NCBI RefSeq assembly: GCF_018638295.1
Contig: NZ_JABTTS010000026.1
Span: forward strand, 29,263 to 93,262
Direction: 5' to 3'
Source: Streptomyces sp. CHD11
GTDB taxonomy: Bacteria; Actinomycetota; Actinomycetes; Streptomycetales; Streptomycetaceae
Length of the DNA stretch: 64,000 nt
The notes below the pieces were generated by a model. It was not told the origin of the DNA. It saw only the letters and a program-made list of their open reading frames with translations, and ran no database searches. Below are positions 51,571 to 60,385 of this stretch, one piece after another. How positions within the stretch are numbered: position 1 is the first letter of the stretch; each line of letters starts with the position of its first letter. The position numbers were made by a program, and so were the translations under genes.

Positions 51571-52638
51571 ATTTCCGCCATACGCAAGACCCTGACCGCC
51601 ACCGCCGTCGCCACCGCGGTGCTGGCCGGTTCCGCCGCCTGCGGCACCGTGGAGAACCTGTCCGCCGGGCAGAAGCTGGACAACGCCTTCACCAAGCTCG
51701 GCGACGCCCGCTCGCTCTCGTTCGAGCTGGACCTGGACGCCGACGCGGCCACGCTGAAGGCGCTGGACGCCGAGTCGTCGGAGCCGGGCGAGGAGATGCC
51801 CGACGAGGTCGCCGAGCTGCTCAGTGACGCGCGGATCTCCTTCTCCGTGCACTCGAAGAAGCCGATCGACAAGTCCGACGAGAAGGACTTCACCGCCATG
51901 GCGGTGAAGTTCAGCGGCCCTGACGGTGATCTGCTCGAGTACCGGATGGTCGGTGTCCACCTCTACGTCCGCGTCGACGCGGAGGCGCTCGGGCAAATGG
52001 CGGGCAGCCCCATGCCGCCCGCCGACGAACTGCCCGCTGAGGCCGGTGCGTTCAAGAAGCTCCTCGCCGGTGAGTGGCTCAAGCTCTCGATGAAGGAGCT
52101 GGAAGAGACCCGCGACGAGATGTCGGGGGCCCGGGGCCCCGGCGGCGAGCCTGCGGCGGAGCCCAGCCTCGACGCCAGGACGCAGAAGAAGCTGACGAAG
52201 GCGCTGCGGCAGGTCTTCGCCGAGCAGGTCGACTTCACGACCTCCGGCGGATCGGACGGTACGGAGCACGTCAAGGCCACGGCGCCGTTCCGTACGCTGA
52301 TCACCGAGCTGTTCGACGAAATCCGTCCGCTGCAGAAGGACTTGCCCGGGGCACCGGAGCTGCCCACCGCCAAGGAGTTCAAGGACGCGCCGAACAAGAA
52401 GGTCACCGCCGACTTCACGCTGAAGAACGGCGAGCTGACCGAGGTCTCCGTCGACCTCTCCAAGCTCGCGGAGAAGGCGAAGGTCAAGAAGTTGGCGCTG
52501 GTGCTGCGCATCGGCAAGGGCGAGAAGGCGACGGCTCCGGCGGGTGCCACCGAGGTGCGCATCGACGAGATCATGTCGGGCCTCCTCGGCGGCATGAGGC
52601 CGGTCGGTGAGGAGGGCTTCGGAGGGGGCGAGTTCTAG
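51571..52638 (+). CDS. LppX/LprG-like lipoprotein, probable ATT start
   Basis: A 355-residue lipoprotein. The signal peptide SAIRKTLTATAVATAVLAG ends in lipobox SAAC, which requires the frame to begin at 51571. No ATG, GTG, TTG or CTG exists in frame between the stop at 51520 and that point. ATT 51571 stands six bases after GAGGAG (51559-51564). Starting at GTG 51619 would cut off most of the signal peptide. The mature protein is Lys/Asp/Glu-rich with alternating beta strands and a long helix, as in the LppX/LolA-like lipid carriers; the role is not known. Confidence 0.85.
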   Translation: MSAIRKTLTATAVATAVLAGSAACGTVENLSAGQKLDNAFTKLGDARSLSFELDLDADAATLKALDAESSEPGEEMPDEVAELLSDARISFSVHSKKPIDKSDEKDFTAMAVKFSGPDGDLLEYRMVGVHLYVRVDAEALGQMAGSPMPPADELPAEAGAFKKLLAGEWLKLSMKELEETRDEMSGARGPGGEPAAEPSLDARTQKKLTKALRQVFAEQVDFTTSGGSDGTEHVKATAPFRTLITELFDEIRPLQKDLPGAPELPTAKEFKDAPNKKVTADFTLKNGELTEVSVDLSKLAEKAKVKKLALVLRIGKGEKATAPAGATEVRIDEIMSGLLGGMRPVGEEGFGGGEF

Positions 52639-52660
52639 CGGGGCCGGCGCGCCGCGGGCG

Positions 52661-53212
52661 TCACCTGCGGCCGCCGAACTCCCAGTCGTGGACCTCGACG
52701 ACGGCGTACCGGTCCGCGGCCAGGACGGCCCGGGCCGTGCGCCGGTCGGGTGCGCGGACCAGGGCCGCGGTACCCAGCCAGGCCGTGCCGTCGTCGGACA
52801 ACAGGGGTCCGTACAGGATCAGTTCGTCCCGGTCGGCGGTCGGCGCCTCGGGGTCCGCGGTCCGGTCCGGGCCGAGGCCCAGCACCAGGTAGCGGTTGCC
52901 GCCGGTCCGGCCGCCGGGGAAGTCCCACATGGTCCGGCCCAGTACGTTGTCCCAGCGGCGCAGCAGTACGTCCCGGTACACGCCCGCCTGATGGTTCGGC
53001 TCGTCGAACGCGAACGCGCGAGCCGCCCCCAGGTCCGGGAGACCGACGATGTGGACGCTGCCGGTGGGTGTCTCGCCGTCGTCGGCGAAGGTCGGGCCGC
53101 GGGCGATCAGCCGCTCGGCGAACCCGTCCATGTAGGACCAGTGTTCCTCGCCCAGTTCCTCGCGCAGGGGCAGGGATCCGGGCCTGTCCCGGTGGTAGCA
53201 GAAGAACTCCAT
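52661..53212 (-). CDS. YciI-like protein (two tandem halves)
   Basis: A 183-residue protein. The first half (MEFFCYHRDRPGSLPLREEL, then HWSYMDGFAERLIARGP and GSVHIVGLPD) and second half (ELILYGPLLSDDGTAWLGTAAL and DRYAVVEVHDWEFGG) each read like the YciI ferredoxin-like fold. YciI members include small dehydrochlorinase-like enzymes with a His/Asp pair; here His in the first half is kept. The substrate is unknown. It ends 22 bp from the convergent lipoprotein gene. Confidence 0.85.
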   Translation of the reverse strand: MEFFCYHRDRPGSLPLREELGEEHWSYMDGFAERLIARGPTFADDGETPTGSVHIVGLPDLGAARAFAFDEPNHQAGVYRDVLLRRWDNVLGRTMWDFPGGRTGGNRYLVLGLGPDRTADPEAPTADRDELILYGPLLSDDGTAWLGTAALVRAPDRRTARAVLAADRYAVVEVHDWEFGGRR

Positions 53213-53278
53213 GGGTTCCCTTCGAGATGCCTGGGGCCGACTGTACGCACGCGACCGGTCGGGGCAGCGGTGTTCCGT

Positions 53279-53968
53279 TCAGGCGGGTGCCTTCGTCGCG
53301 GTCACGGTCGGTGTCGCCGTCACCGTGTCCCAGTGGACCGTGCGGTCGCACCAGCGGTTCAGGAGCGTCTGGTCGTGGCCGACGGCCAGCAGGCCGGCTC
53401 CCGTGGCGGCGCGGTAGTCCTCGACGACACGCACCAGCGCGGCCGTGGTCGACGCGTCGAGCATCGCCGTCATCTCGTCGCAGATGAGCCAGCGGGGGCG
53501 CAGCACCAGCGCGCGAGCCAGACAGGCGCGTTGCAGCTGGCCGTCGCTGACCTCGTGGGGGCGGCGGATGAGCAGGTCCGGGGTGAGGCCGACCGTTCCG
53601 GCGAGTCCGGCCACGCGGGCGGGGACCGATGCGCGTCGGCCGGTCGCCCGCAGGGGTTCCGCGATCAGGTCGGTGAGGCGCAGACGGGGGTCGGCGGCGA
53701 GGCGGGGCTGCTGGAAGACGACGCCGATGGTGGTGCGCCGGTCGCGGGGGGCCCGGTGGCGGTAGCGGTGGACGGGGACGCCGTCGAGGACGACGGTCCC
53801 GGAGTCCGGGCGGTGGAGGAGGGCGGCGACCTTCGCGAGGGTGGACTTGCCGCAGCCGCTGGGCCCCAGCAGGCCCACGGCCTCACCGGGGGTCACGGTG
53901 AGGCTCGCGTCGCGTACGACGGGGTCGCGGCGGTCGTAGCCGGCGGTGACGGTACGGAGTTCAAGCAC
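53279..53968 (-). CDS. nikE: Nickel/peptide ABC transporter ATPase, NikE-like
   Basis: A 229-residue ATPase with Walker A GPSGCGKST, a signature altered to VSDGQLQR, and Walker B WLICDEMT where the usual DEP is DEM. GTG 53968 overlaps the end of nikD by 8 bp; the longer upstream frame is a shadow of nikD. It forms a heterodimer with NikD below the permeases. The altered motifs are noted but the fold is intact. Confidence 0.85.
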   Translation of the reverse strand: MLELRTVTAGYDRRDPVVRDASLTVTPGEAVGLLGPSGCGKSTLAKVAALLHRPDSGTVVLDGVPVHRYRHRAPRDRRTTIGVVFQQPRLAADPRLRLTDLIAEPLRATGRRASVPARVAGLAGTVGLTPDLLIRRPHEVSDGQLQRACLARALVLRPRWLICDEMTAMLDASTTAALVRVVEDYRAATGAGLLAVGHDQTLLNRWCDRTVHWDTVTATPTVTATKAPA

Positions 53969-55016
53969 GGGTGGCCTCCGGGGTGCGGGCCGGGTCGGGG
54001 ACCGGGTGGTGACAGGCGACCGGACCCGTGAGGGGCGGGAGGGTCGTGCAGAGGTCCGTGGCACGGTCGCAACGGGGGGCGAAGGCACAGCCGTCGGGGA
54101 GGTCACCGAGTTCGGGGGGCAGCCCGGGGACGGGGGTGAAGGACCGGTCGGGAAGCGCCTCCAGCAGTCCCCGGCTGTAGGGGTGGCGAGGCCCGGGGGA
54201 GCCGAAGAAGGCGGCCGCGTCGGTCAGTTCGACGATGCGGCCCGCGTACATGACCGCCACCCGGTCGGCGATGCGTTCCGCCGCCGCCAGATCGTGGGTG
54301 ATCATCAGCAGGGCGCGGTCGCCGTCGGCGTCGACATGACGCCGCAGTTCGTCGACGGTGCGGTCCACGAGGTCACGGTCCAGGCCGGTGGTCGGCTCGT
54401 CGGCGAGCAGCAGGGGGGCGTCGCCGATCAGGGCGAGGGCCGTGGCGGCACGCTGGGCCAGGCCGCCGGAGAGTTCATGGGGGTGGCGATCGAGGTGGTC
54501 CGCGGGGAACCCGGCGCGTTCGGCGCCCCGTTCGGCGGCCGCCCGCAGAGCCGTACGGCCGCGGGCGCCGGTGAGCTGGGCGACCGCCTCCTCCATCTGG
54601 GAGCGGATCGTGCGCACGGGTGTGAGGTGGGCGGCGGGACTCTGCGGGATGAGGCCGATGCGGCGGCCGCGTACGGTGCGGGCGAGGGTGCGTTCGCCGG
54701 CGGTGAGCAGGTCCAGGCCGGGCGCGACGTCGCGCCCGGCCGGGGGCACCTTCCCGCCGGGGGCCGGCGCGGGGGCTCGGCGAACGGGACCCAGCAGCGC
54801 GCTGCCCGCCGTCTGGGCGTTGGCCGGGAGCAGACCGAGCAGGGCGGAGGCCAGGACGGACTTGCCGCAGCCGCTCTCGCCGATCAGGGCCAGGCACTCC
54901 CCCGGCGCCACGTCGAAGTGCGCGTCGGTGACGGCGGCGACGCGGCGTCCGCCGGGCAGCAGGAAACGCACGGACAGTCCGCGGACCGACAGCACGGAAG
55001 GTCGCTCGGTCGTCAC
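53961..55016 (-). CDS. nikD: Nickel/peptide ABC transporter ATPase, NikD-like
   Basis: A 351-residue ATPase of the OppD/DppD class with Walker A GESGCGKSV, signature LSGGLAQR and Walker B LLADEPTTGLD. The C-terminal oligopeptide-type zinc-finger-like extension is present, with Cys in FAPRCDRATDLC and CHHP, as seen in DppD and NikD. GTG 55016 overlaps nikC by 4 bp. Confidence 0.88.
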   Translation of the reverse strand: MTTERPSVLSVRGLSVRFLLPGGRRVAAVTDAHFDVAPGECLALIGESGCGKSVLASALLGLLPANAQTAGSALLGPVRRAPAPAPGGKVPPAGRDVAPGLDLLTAGERTLARTVRGRRIGLIPQSPAAHLTPVRTIRSQMEEAVAQLTGARGRTALRAAAERGAERAGFPADHLDRHPHELSGGLAQRAATALALIGDAPLLLADEPTTGLDRDLVDRTVDELRRHVDADGDRALLMITHDLAAAERIADRVAVMYAGRIVELTDAAAFFGSPGPRHPYSRGLLEALPDRSFTPVPGLPPELGDLPDGCAFAPRCDRATDLCTTLPPLTGPVACHHPVPDPARTPEATRA

Positions 55017-55975
55017 AGCATGAGCTCCGATCGGCGGCGTGGGTTGATCCGTTCCCGCCAGACACCGGCCAGGCCGGCGATGGCGAGGGTGGGGATGATC
55101 AGGAAGAGGCCGGGGAAGAGCGTGGGCCACCACTGCCCGGCGAGCAGGGAGCCGCGGGCGCCCTGGATGAGGGTGCCGAGGCTCGCGGTGTGGGTGGGCA
55201 GGCCGAGGCCCAGGAAGGACAGCGCCGATTCGTGCCACATGGCGTGCGGGACCATCAGGACGGCGGCGAGGCCGGCCTGGGGCAGGACACCGGGCAGGAG
55301 ATGGCGCACCGTGACCCGCCACCGGGAGGCCCCTCCGGAGACGGCCGCGTCGATGTAGGGGCGCGAGCGCAGCGAGAGGACCTCGGCGCGGACGATACGG
55401 GCGGTGGACAGCCAGTGGGTGAGGGCGACGGAGATCACCACCGGCCAGACACCCGGCCGGAACATGGCGACGATGAAGATGCCGAGCAGCAGGTGCGGGA
55501 CGGAGGACAGGGTGTCGACCACGCGCATGATCAAGCGGTCGGCCCAGCCGCCGAGCGCGCCTGCGGTGGCGCCGACGGCGGTGCCGATCACGGTGGCGGT
55601 GAGCGCCGCCACCACGCCCACCAGCAGCGACACCCTGAGCCCGTAGACGCAGCGCAGGAGCAGGTCGCGGCCCACGTCGTCGGTGCCGAAGGGGTGGGAC
55701 CAGCTCGGCGGCAGGAGTTTGGCGGCCAGGTCGACGGCCTGCTGGTCGAGCTGGACCACGGGCGGTACGAGCAGGACCGCGAGGACCGTCACGGCGACCA
55801 GGGCGGCGGAGACGCGCAGCCGGAGGGTGTGGGTGGAGCGGCGGGCGGTGCCGTGCGAGCGCCACGCCGTCGCGTCCCCGGCGGCGTCCGCCTTCCGCAC
55901 GGTGTTCGTCTTCGCGGCGTCCGTCTTCTCGGTGGCGTCCGTCTTCTCGGTGGTGGTGTCAGCCATGGGAGTCAC
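55013..55975 (-). CDS. nikC: Nickel/peptide ABC transporter permease, NikC-like
   Basis: A 320-residue DppC-class permease. A Lys/Thr/Asp-rich cytoplasmic tail (about 1-45) precedes six hydrophobic segments. The loop HPFGTDDVGRDLLLR and the EAA loop AAVSGGASRWRVTVRHLLPG are family marks. GTG 55975 overlaps the nikB stop as GTGA; ATG 55966 is an alternative. Confidence 0.88.
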   Translation of the reverse strand: MTPMADTTTEKTDATEKTDAAKTNTVRKADAAGDATAWRSHGTARRSTHTLRLRVSAALVAVTVLAVLLVPPVVQLDQQAVDLAAKLLPPSWSHPFGTDDVGRDLLLRCVYGLRVSLLVGVVAALTATVIGTAVGATAGALGGWADRLIMRVVDTLSSVPHLLLGIFIVAMFRPGVWPVVISVALTHWLSTARIVRAEVLSLRSRPYIDAAVSGGASRWRVTVRHLLPGVLPQAGLAAVLMVPHAMWHESALSFLGLGLPTHTASLGTLIQGARGSLLAGQWWPTLFPGLFLIIPTLAIAGLAGVWRERINPRRRSELML

Positions 55976-56964
55976 ATCTCATTCAGCTTCACCCTCGGGT
56001 CGATCAGTCCGTAGAGCAGGTCGGCGAGCAGGTTCCCGGCGAGGACCGCGGCGGTGGCGAGGGTGGTGAGCGCGGCCAGCAGCGGGAAGTCGACGGCGGT
56101 GGCCGCCTCCACGGTGGCCGCGGCGATGCCCGGCCAGCTGAAGACGCTCTCCACCAGCAGCGCGCCGGTGATGAGTTCGGGCACGCGGGAGCCGATCAGG
56201 GTGAGCACGGGCAGCAGTCCGGAGCGCAGGGCGTGGCCGAGCAGGACGGTGTGCTCGTTCAGGCCGCGGGCCCTGGCCCCGCGTACGGGGTCCTCCGCGA
56301 GGGCGTCGCCGACACCCTGTCGGACGTACAGGGTGAACCAGGGCAGCTGGGAGGCTGCGAGCACTCCGGCGGGCAGGATCAGGTGGCTCGTGACCTGGCC
56401 GAAGGTGACCCGGTCGCTGCCGGTGTCGGTGAGGCCGCCGGCCGGGAGGACGTCCAGGTTGAGGGCGAACAGCCAGACGGCGAGCAGGGCGATCCAGAAG
56501 ACCGGGGCCGCTTCCAGGGAGTACGCGAGGGAGGTGACGGCACGGTCGAGGAGGGAGCCGGGGCGGCGGGCGGCGAGGACGCCGAGCACGGTGCCGAGCA
56601 GGACCGCGACGGCGAACGCGACGGCGCACAGCAGCGTCGACCAGACCAGGCGTTCGCCGATGACCTCGGCCACCGGCTGGCGCATGACGGTGGACTGACC
56701 TAGATCGCCGCCGAGCGCGGACGTGATCCAGTCCCACCAGCGGGCGGTGAAGGGCCGGTCCGCACCGAGGTTCTCCCGCAGCCGGTCCAGGGTCTCCTGG
56801 TCGGCGCCGAGCGCGGCGGTGCCCGCGTACCCCCTGACGGGGTCGAAGGGGGAGGCGGCGGCGACGGCGAACACACCGAAGGTGACGACGAGGAGTACCG
56901 GCACGGCGTACAGCGCACGCCGTGCCGTGAGCCGTGCCATGGCTCTCCAGGGGGCGCGTGTCAT
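55972..56964 (-). CDS. nikB: Nickel/peptide ABC transporter permease, NikB-like
   Basis: A 330-residue DppB-class permease with an N-terminal TM, an extracellular loop and then five more TMs. SALGGDLGQSTVMRQPV and the EAA-type loop RGARARGLNEHTVLLGHAL are family features. ATG 56964 overlaps the nikA stop by 4 bp. Confidence 0.88.
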   Translation of the reverse strand: MTRAPWRAMARLTARRALYAVPVLLVVTFGVFAVAAASPFDPVRGYAGTAALGADQETLDRLRENLGADRPFTARWWDWITSALGGDLGQSTVMRQPVAEVIGERLVWSTLLCAVAFAVAVLLGTVLGVLAARRPGSLLDRAVTSLAYSLEAAPVFWIALLAVWLFALNLDVLPAGGLTDTGSDRVTFGQVTSHLILPAGVLAASQLPWFTLYVRQGVGDALAEDPVRGARARGLNEHTVLLGHALRSGLLPVLTLIGSRVPELITGALLVESVFSWPGIAAATVEAATAVDFPLLAALTTLATAAVLAGNLLADLLYGLIDPRVKLNEM

Positions 56965-58550
56965 GCCTTGGGCTGCCAGTCCTCGACGTTCCACCAGGGG
57001 CCGCTGGCGAAGCCGTGCTCGTGCGGTTCGGTCTGGGTGGTGAGGCCCTTCCAGCGGTCGTCGAGGACGTACATGTGGTCGATGTGGGTGAGGAAGGTGT
57101 AGCCGGGGTTCTTGACGAGGGCGCGCTGGAGGTCGTCGTAGGCGGCCTCGCGGACCGGGGTGTCCTGGCTGCGGCGGGCGGTGTCGAGGGCCTTGTCCAC
57201 GGCCGGGTTGTCGTAGAGGGCCATGTTGTTGAAGCCGTCCCCGGCGAGGGAGGAGTGCAGCAGGGTGTAGAGGCCGAAGTCGGGGTCGCCGGTGCTGCCG
57301 AAGCCGGCGAGAACGGCGTCGTGCTTCATCCGGGGCTCGATGACCTCCCAGGTGGCGCTCTCGACCTGGACGTCGATGCCGGCCTTCTTGGCGTCGGAGG
57401 CGTAGGCGAGGGCGTGGTCCTGGCGGACCTTGTCGCCGGAGGGGTAGTACAGGGTGAAGCGGGCGGGGCGGCCGTCCTTGGCGCGGACGCCGTCCTTGCC
57501 GGCCTTCCAGCCGGCCCGGTCCAGTACGCGGCCGGCCTCGGCGAGGTCCTGGGAGCGCTCGACGTCCTCGGCGAACCAGTCGTCGTCGAGGGGGAGGGGG
57601 CCGTAGGCGGGGCGGCCGGCGCCGTCGAGGATCTTGTCGACCATCGCCCGGCGGTCCACTGCGAGGTCGAGGGCGCGGCGGACCGCGGTGTCGCCGGCGA
57701 CGGGGTTGCCGGTGGGGAGGCTGACCGCGCGGAAGTCGTACGACGTCGCCCGGTACGTCTTCTTGCCGTCGTCGCTCTTGAAGGTGGCGGCGAGGTTGGG
57801 CGGCAGGGTCGCGCCGTCGAGGTCGCCGGAGCGCAGCCGGGTGGCGCGGACGTCGTCGTCGGCGATGATCGCCATGGTGAGCTTCTTCACCTTCGGAGCG
57901 CCGCCCCAGTAGTCCGGGTTGGCCTTGAAGGTGAGCTTCTCGCCCTTGCTCCAGCCGGCGAGGACGTACGGACCGGTGCCGACCGGCTTCGTGTTGAAGT
58001 CGCCGGTGTTGGGGTCCTGCTCGCCGGCGATGTGCTCGGGGACGACGGGCAGGACCGTGCGGGCGGCGAAGGCGGCGTAGGGGTAGTCGAGGGTGAAGAC
58101 GACCTTGTCGTCGCCGTCCGCCCTGACCTCCTTGATGGCGTCCAGTTCGCTCTTGGCGGTGTTGTTGGTCCTGTCGTCCAGGACCGTGCGGTAGGTGTAC
58201 ACCACGTCGTCGGCGGTCAGCGGCTCGCCGTCGCTGAACTTCACGCCGTCGCGCAGGGTGTAGGTGTAGGTGCGGCCGTTGTCGCCGATCTCGGGGAGGG
58301 CCTTCGCCAGCGCGGGCTTCAGGCGGAGGTCGGCATCCCGGGCGAGGAGTCCGTCGAAGATCTTGGAGTTGCCGTCCTTGCCGTACCCGAGGAGCGGGCT
58401 GAGGGTGTCCGGTTCGCTGGAGACGCCGATCACCACGGATCCGGCGGCCGCACCGCCGTCCGCGCCGCCGTTGCCCGGCGCCGAGCAGGCGGTGACCGCC
58501 CCGGCCATCGCCACTGCTGCGGCGGCGCCCCGTATTCGTCGGGTTGTCAT
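56961..58550 (-). CDS. nikA: Nickel/peptide-binding lipoprotein, NikA-like
   Basis: A 529-residue SBP family 5 lipoprotein. The leader MTTRRIRGAAAAVAMAGAV ends in lipobox VTAC. The mature protein begins with the family opening VVIGVSSEPDTLSPLLGYG and has LRDGVKFSDGEPLTADDVVYT. It could bind nickel complexes or peptides. The name NikA rests on the Nur-like box 35 bp upstream of the start. GAGG precedes ATG 58550. It is the first of five overlapping genes. Confidence 0.85.
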   Translation of the reverse strand: MTTRRIRGAAAAVAMAGAVTACSAPGNGGADGGAAAGSVVIGVSSEPDTLSPLLGYGKDGNSKIFDGLLARDADLRLKPALAKALPEIGDNGRTYTYTLRDGVKFSDGEPLTADDVVYTYRTVLDDRTNNTAKSELDAIKEVRADGDDKVVFTLDYPYAAFAARTVLPVVPEHIAGEQDPNTGDFNTKPVGTGPYVLAGWSKGEKLTFKANPDYWGGAPKVKKLTMAIIADDDVRATRLRSGDLDGATLPPNLAATFKSDDGKKTYRATSYDFRAVSLPTGNPVAGDTAVRRALDLAVDRRAMVDKILDGAGRPAYGPLPLDDDWFAEDVERSQDLAEAGRVLDRAGWKAGKDGVRAKDGRPARFTLYYPSGDKVRQDHALAYASDAKKAGIDVQVESATWEVIEPRMKHDAVLAGFGSTGDPDFGLYTLLHSSLAGDGFNNMALYDNPAVDKALDTARRSQDTPVREAAYDDLQRALVKNPGYTFLTHIDHMYVLDDRWKGLTTQTEPHEHGFASGPWWNVEDWQPKA

Positions 58551-58584
58551 CGGACCTCACATCCATGGTGCGTGGATATCGCTG

Positions 58585-58601
58585 TTGCATATTAATTGCA
58601 G
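58585..58601 (-). promoter_or_regulatory. Nur-like (nickel uptake regulator) box
   Basis: TTGCAT-ATTAA-TTGCAG matches the Nur-box form tTGCaa-N5-ttGCAA with differences only at the outer bases. It is one of the most AT-rich spots in the window. A possible promoter (TTGCTG, 17-bp spacer, CGATAT) overlaps it, so Nur with nickel would repress. Confidence 0.65.
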
Positions 58602-58954
58602 CAAGGTTCTGCCCAGGACAGCGGCCCCTCAGTCCCGCGGCACCGCTCCGCGGCGCCATGGGCACGCTCGCGCAGGTCCGGGGCCCCCGGCACCGGAGGC
58701 GGGGAGGCGTCGGGCGGTCGACGACGGGCACCGGAGCGCGGGTGCGGCTCGTCGACGACGCGCGCCGGACCGGCCCCCTCGATGGCGTGCGGGCCTCGCT
58801 CCGCACGGAGAACGCCGCCCCCGCGGACGGCGGGGGCGGCGAGGGCGGCGGGGCCGCACGAGCGGGCCGCGGGCGGAGGGCGGAGGGGCGGACGGCCGCT
58901 GCCGGAGGGTCCGGGCGGAGGTCCGGTGTCGCGGACGCGGACGGCCCCGCGGTG
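58602..58954. other. Gap between nikA promoter and the amidinotransferase end
   Basis: About 350 bp without a credible gene; frames are Arg/Gly-rich. It contains the terminator at 58814-58840 and the far part of the nikA promoter. Confidence 0.5.
58814..58840 (-). terminator. Terminator of the NRPS/amidinotransferase operon
   Basis: Perfect 11-base arms (GCCGCCCCCGC and complement) with a five-base loop, 115 bp beyond the amidinotransferase stop. Confidence 0.7.
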
Positions 58955-60094
58955 TCAGACGAGAGGGGTGTAGTCGAGGCGGGGGAAGTAGTCCTCGCGG
59001 GTGCCGGTGCGGCGGACGTCCCAGGTGGCGCAGTGCAGGGAACCGCCGTACTCGAAGACGTGCCGGAAGGGCACCGTGAAGACCTCGAAGCCGAGGCCGG
59101 CCAGCAGGTCCTGGAGGGGCTTCTCGTTCTCCTCGCAGACGACCTTGGTCGGGGAGATGCTGAGCACGTTCATGGACAGCCACTTGGACGACTGGCAGTA
59201 CCGCGGCATCTCGTCGTTGGTCAGCACCGGCTGCGGGACCTCGATCAGTTCCCAGTCGTTGGCGAGGAACATCTTCTCCTCGCCCTCCCGCAGCGGGCGT
59301 TCGGGGTTGGTGAGGATCAGGCCGGGACGCAGCGGCACGAAGGTGCAGTCGATGTGGGAGGGGAAGAAGTCCAGCGGGAAGTGCACGGTGTGGACGCGGA
59401 AGCCGCGTGGCTCCAGGTGCTGCCTCAGCCAGCGGATGCCGGCCCGGTTGGTGGTCATCGACTCCTGGACGAGGATGTCCCGGCCCAGCCGGCTCATGTC
59501 GGCGGCGTCGAAGACGATCTCGTCCTGGGTGACGCAGAACTCGAAGGCGTGCATCCGCTCGTGCCGCTGTTCGAGCGGCCAGTCCCAGAACTCCTCGCGG
59601 TACATGCCGTCCGCCATCGAGGGTTTCGGGGCGGTGGTCCACAGCACGCGCGGGTCGGCGTTCCAGTACTCGTAGACCAGTGAGCGGTAGGGCTGGTACT
59701 CGAAGTACCGGGCCCGGCGCGACATGGTGGCCTCGACGATCTCGTTGCCGAAGGTGATCATCACGTCGCGCGGGCAGACCGAGCAGTACTGGTTCTCGAC
59801 CTCGAAGTCGGGCGTGGTGAGCGGGCGCGAGAAGTCGTGCGGGGCGGGGCGGCGGACCGTGACGCCCTGGGACTCCAGGAGGCGGACCAGGCCGTCGAGT
59901 TCCTCGCCCGCGAGATCGATCGCCTCCTTGGACTTCGGGCCGGACGGGAAGGGTGTGCCGGGGGCGTTGCGGACGGCGGGCCGGCTGCCCGGCTCGGTGG
60001 GCTCGAAGCAGGCGTTGTCGGCCGAGCCGACGACCATTTCCTCCAGTGGATCCCATTCGTTCCAGGAGTTGACGACCACGGAGTCGTTCTGCAT
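58955..60094 (-). CDS. Arginine amidinotransferase (AGAT/StrB1 family)
   Basis: A 379-residue enzyme that moves an amidino group from arginine to an amine, via a Cys-linked intermediate. The catalytic Cys is in GGSLHCATWDVRR (residue 355), the His in FPSHIDCTF and the acidic partner in the PRDVMITFGNE region. Relatives modify streptomycin inositols and the starter of cylindrospermopsin, or glycine. ATG 60094 has AGGTGA eight bases upstream; GTG 60106 is in frame and possible. It is downstream of the MbtH and NRPS genes on the same strand, so it likely makes a guanidino group for the peptide. Substrate specificity cannot be read. Confidence 0.92.
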   Translation of the reverse strand: MQNDSVVVNSWNEWDPLEEMVVGSADNACFEPTEPGSRPAVRNAPGTPFPSGPKSKEAIDLAGEELDGLVRLLESQGVTVRRPAPHDFSRPLTTPDFEVENQYCSVCPRDVMITFGNEIVEATMSRRARYFEYQPYRSLVYEYWNADPRVLWTTAPKPSMADGMYREEFWDWPLEQRHERMHAFEFCVTQDEIVFDAADMSRLGRDILVQESMTTNRAGIRWLRQHLEPRGFRVHTVHFPLDFFPSHIDCTFVPLRPGLILTNPERPLREGEEKMFLANDWELIEVPQPVLTNDEMPRYCQSSKWLSMNVLSISPTKVVCEENEKPLQDLLAGLGFEVFTVPFRHVFEYGGSLHCATWDVRRTGTREDYFPRLDYTPLV

Positions 60095-60120
60095 CAGTGC
60101 GGTCACCTGTCTGTGAGGGC

Positions 60121-60183
60121 GGTGCGGTAGTGCGGTGCGGGTGGTGCGGTGCGGGTGGTGCGCCGGCGGTGCGGGTGGTGCGT
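60121..60183. repeat. Short GC-rich tandem repeats
   Basis: Irregular repeats of GGTGCGGGTGGTGC-type units fill the gap between the amidinotransferase and MbtH genes. They were probably made by slippage. Confidence 0.7.
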
Positions 60184-60184
60184 G

Positions 60185-60385
60185 TCAGGCGTCGGCGAGG
60201 CTCGCCGGGCGCATGTCGGTCCAGTTCCGTTCGATGTGGTCCAGGCAGGTCTGCCGGTCGCTGTCGGCCAGGACGACGTCCCAGCCGGGCGGCACCTGGG
60301 CGAAGGCGGGCCAGAGGCAGTGCTGCCGTTCGCCGTTGACGAGCACGTGGAAGGTGCCGGCCTCGTCGTCGAAGGGGTTGGTCAT
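60185..60385 (-). CDS. MbtH-like protein
   Basis: A 66-residue MbtH homologue with the invariant NGERQHCLWPAFAQVPPGWDVV (shown split: NGERQHCLWP, then PPGW) and the Trp pairs W-P-x-F, P-x-G-W and the last W in ERNWTDMRP. It binds and supports adenylation domains of NRPSs. ATG 60385 overlaps the NRPS stop by 4 bp. Confidence 0.96.
   Translation of the reverse strand: MTNPFDDEAGTFHVLVNGERQHCLWPAFAQVPPGWDVVLADSDRQTCLDHIERNWTDMRPASLADA

Noticed and set aside
60121..60183. GC-rich repeats considered as a CRISPR or regulatory array
   Set aside because: Units are irregular, about 9-14 bp, without spacers; simple slippage repeats explain them.
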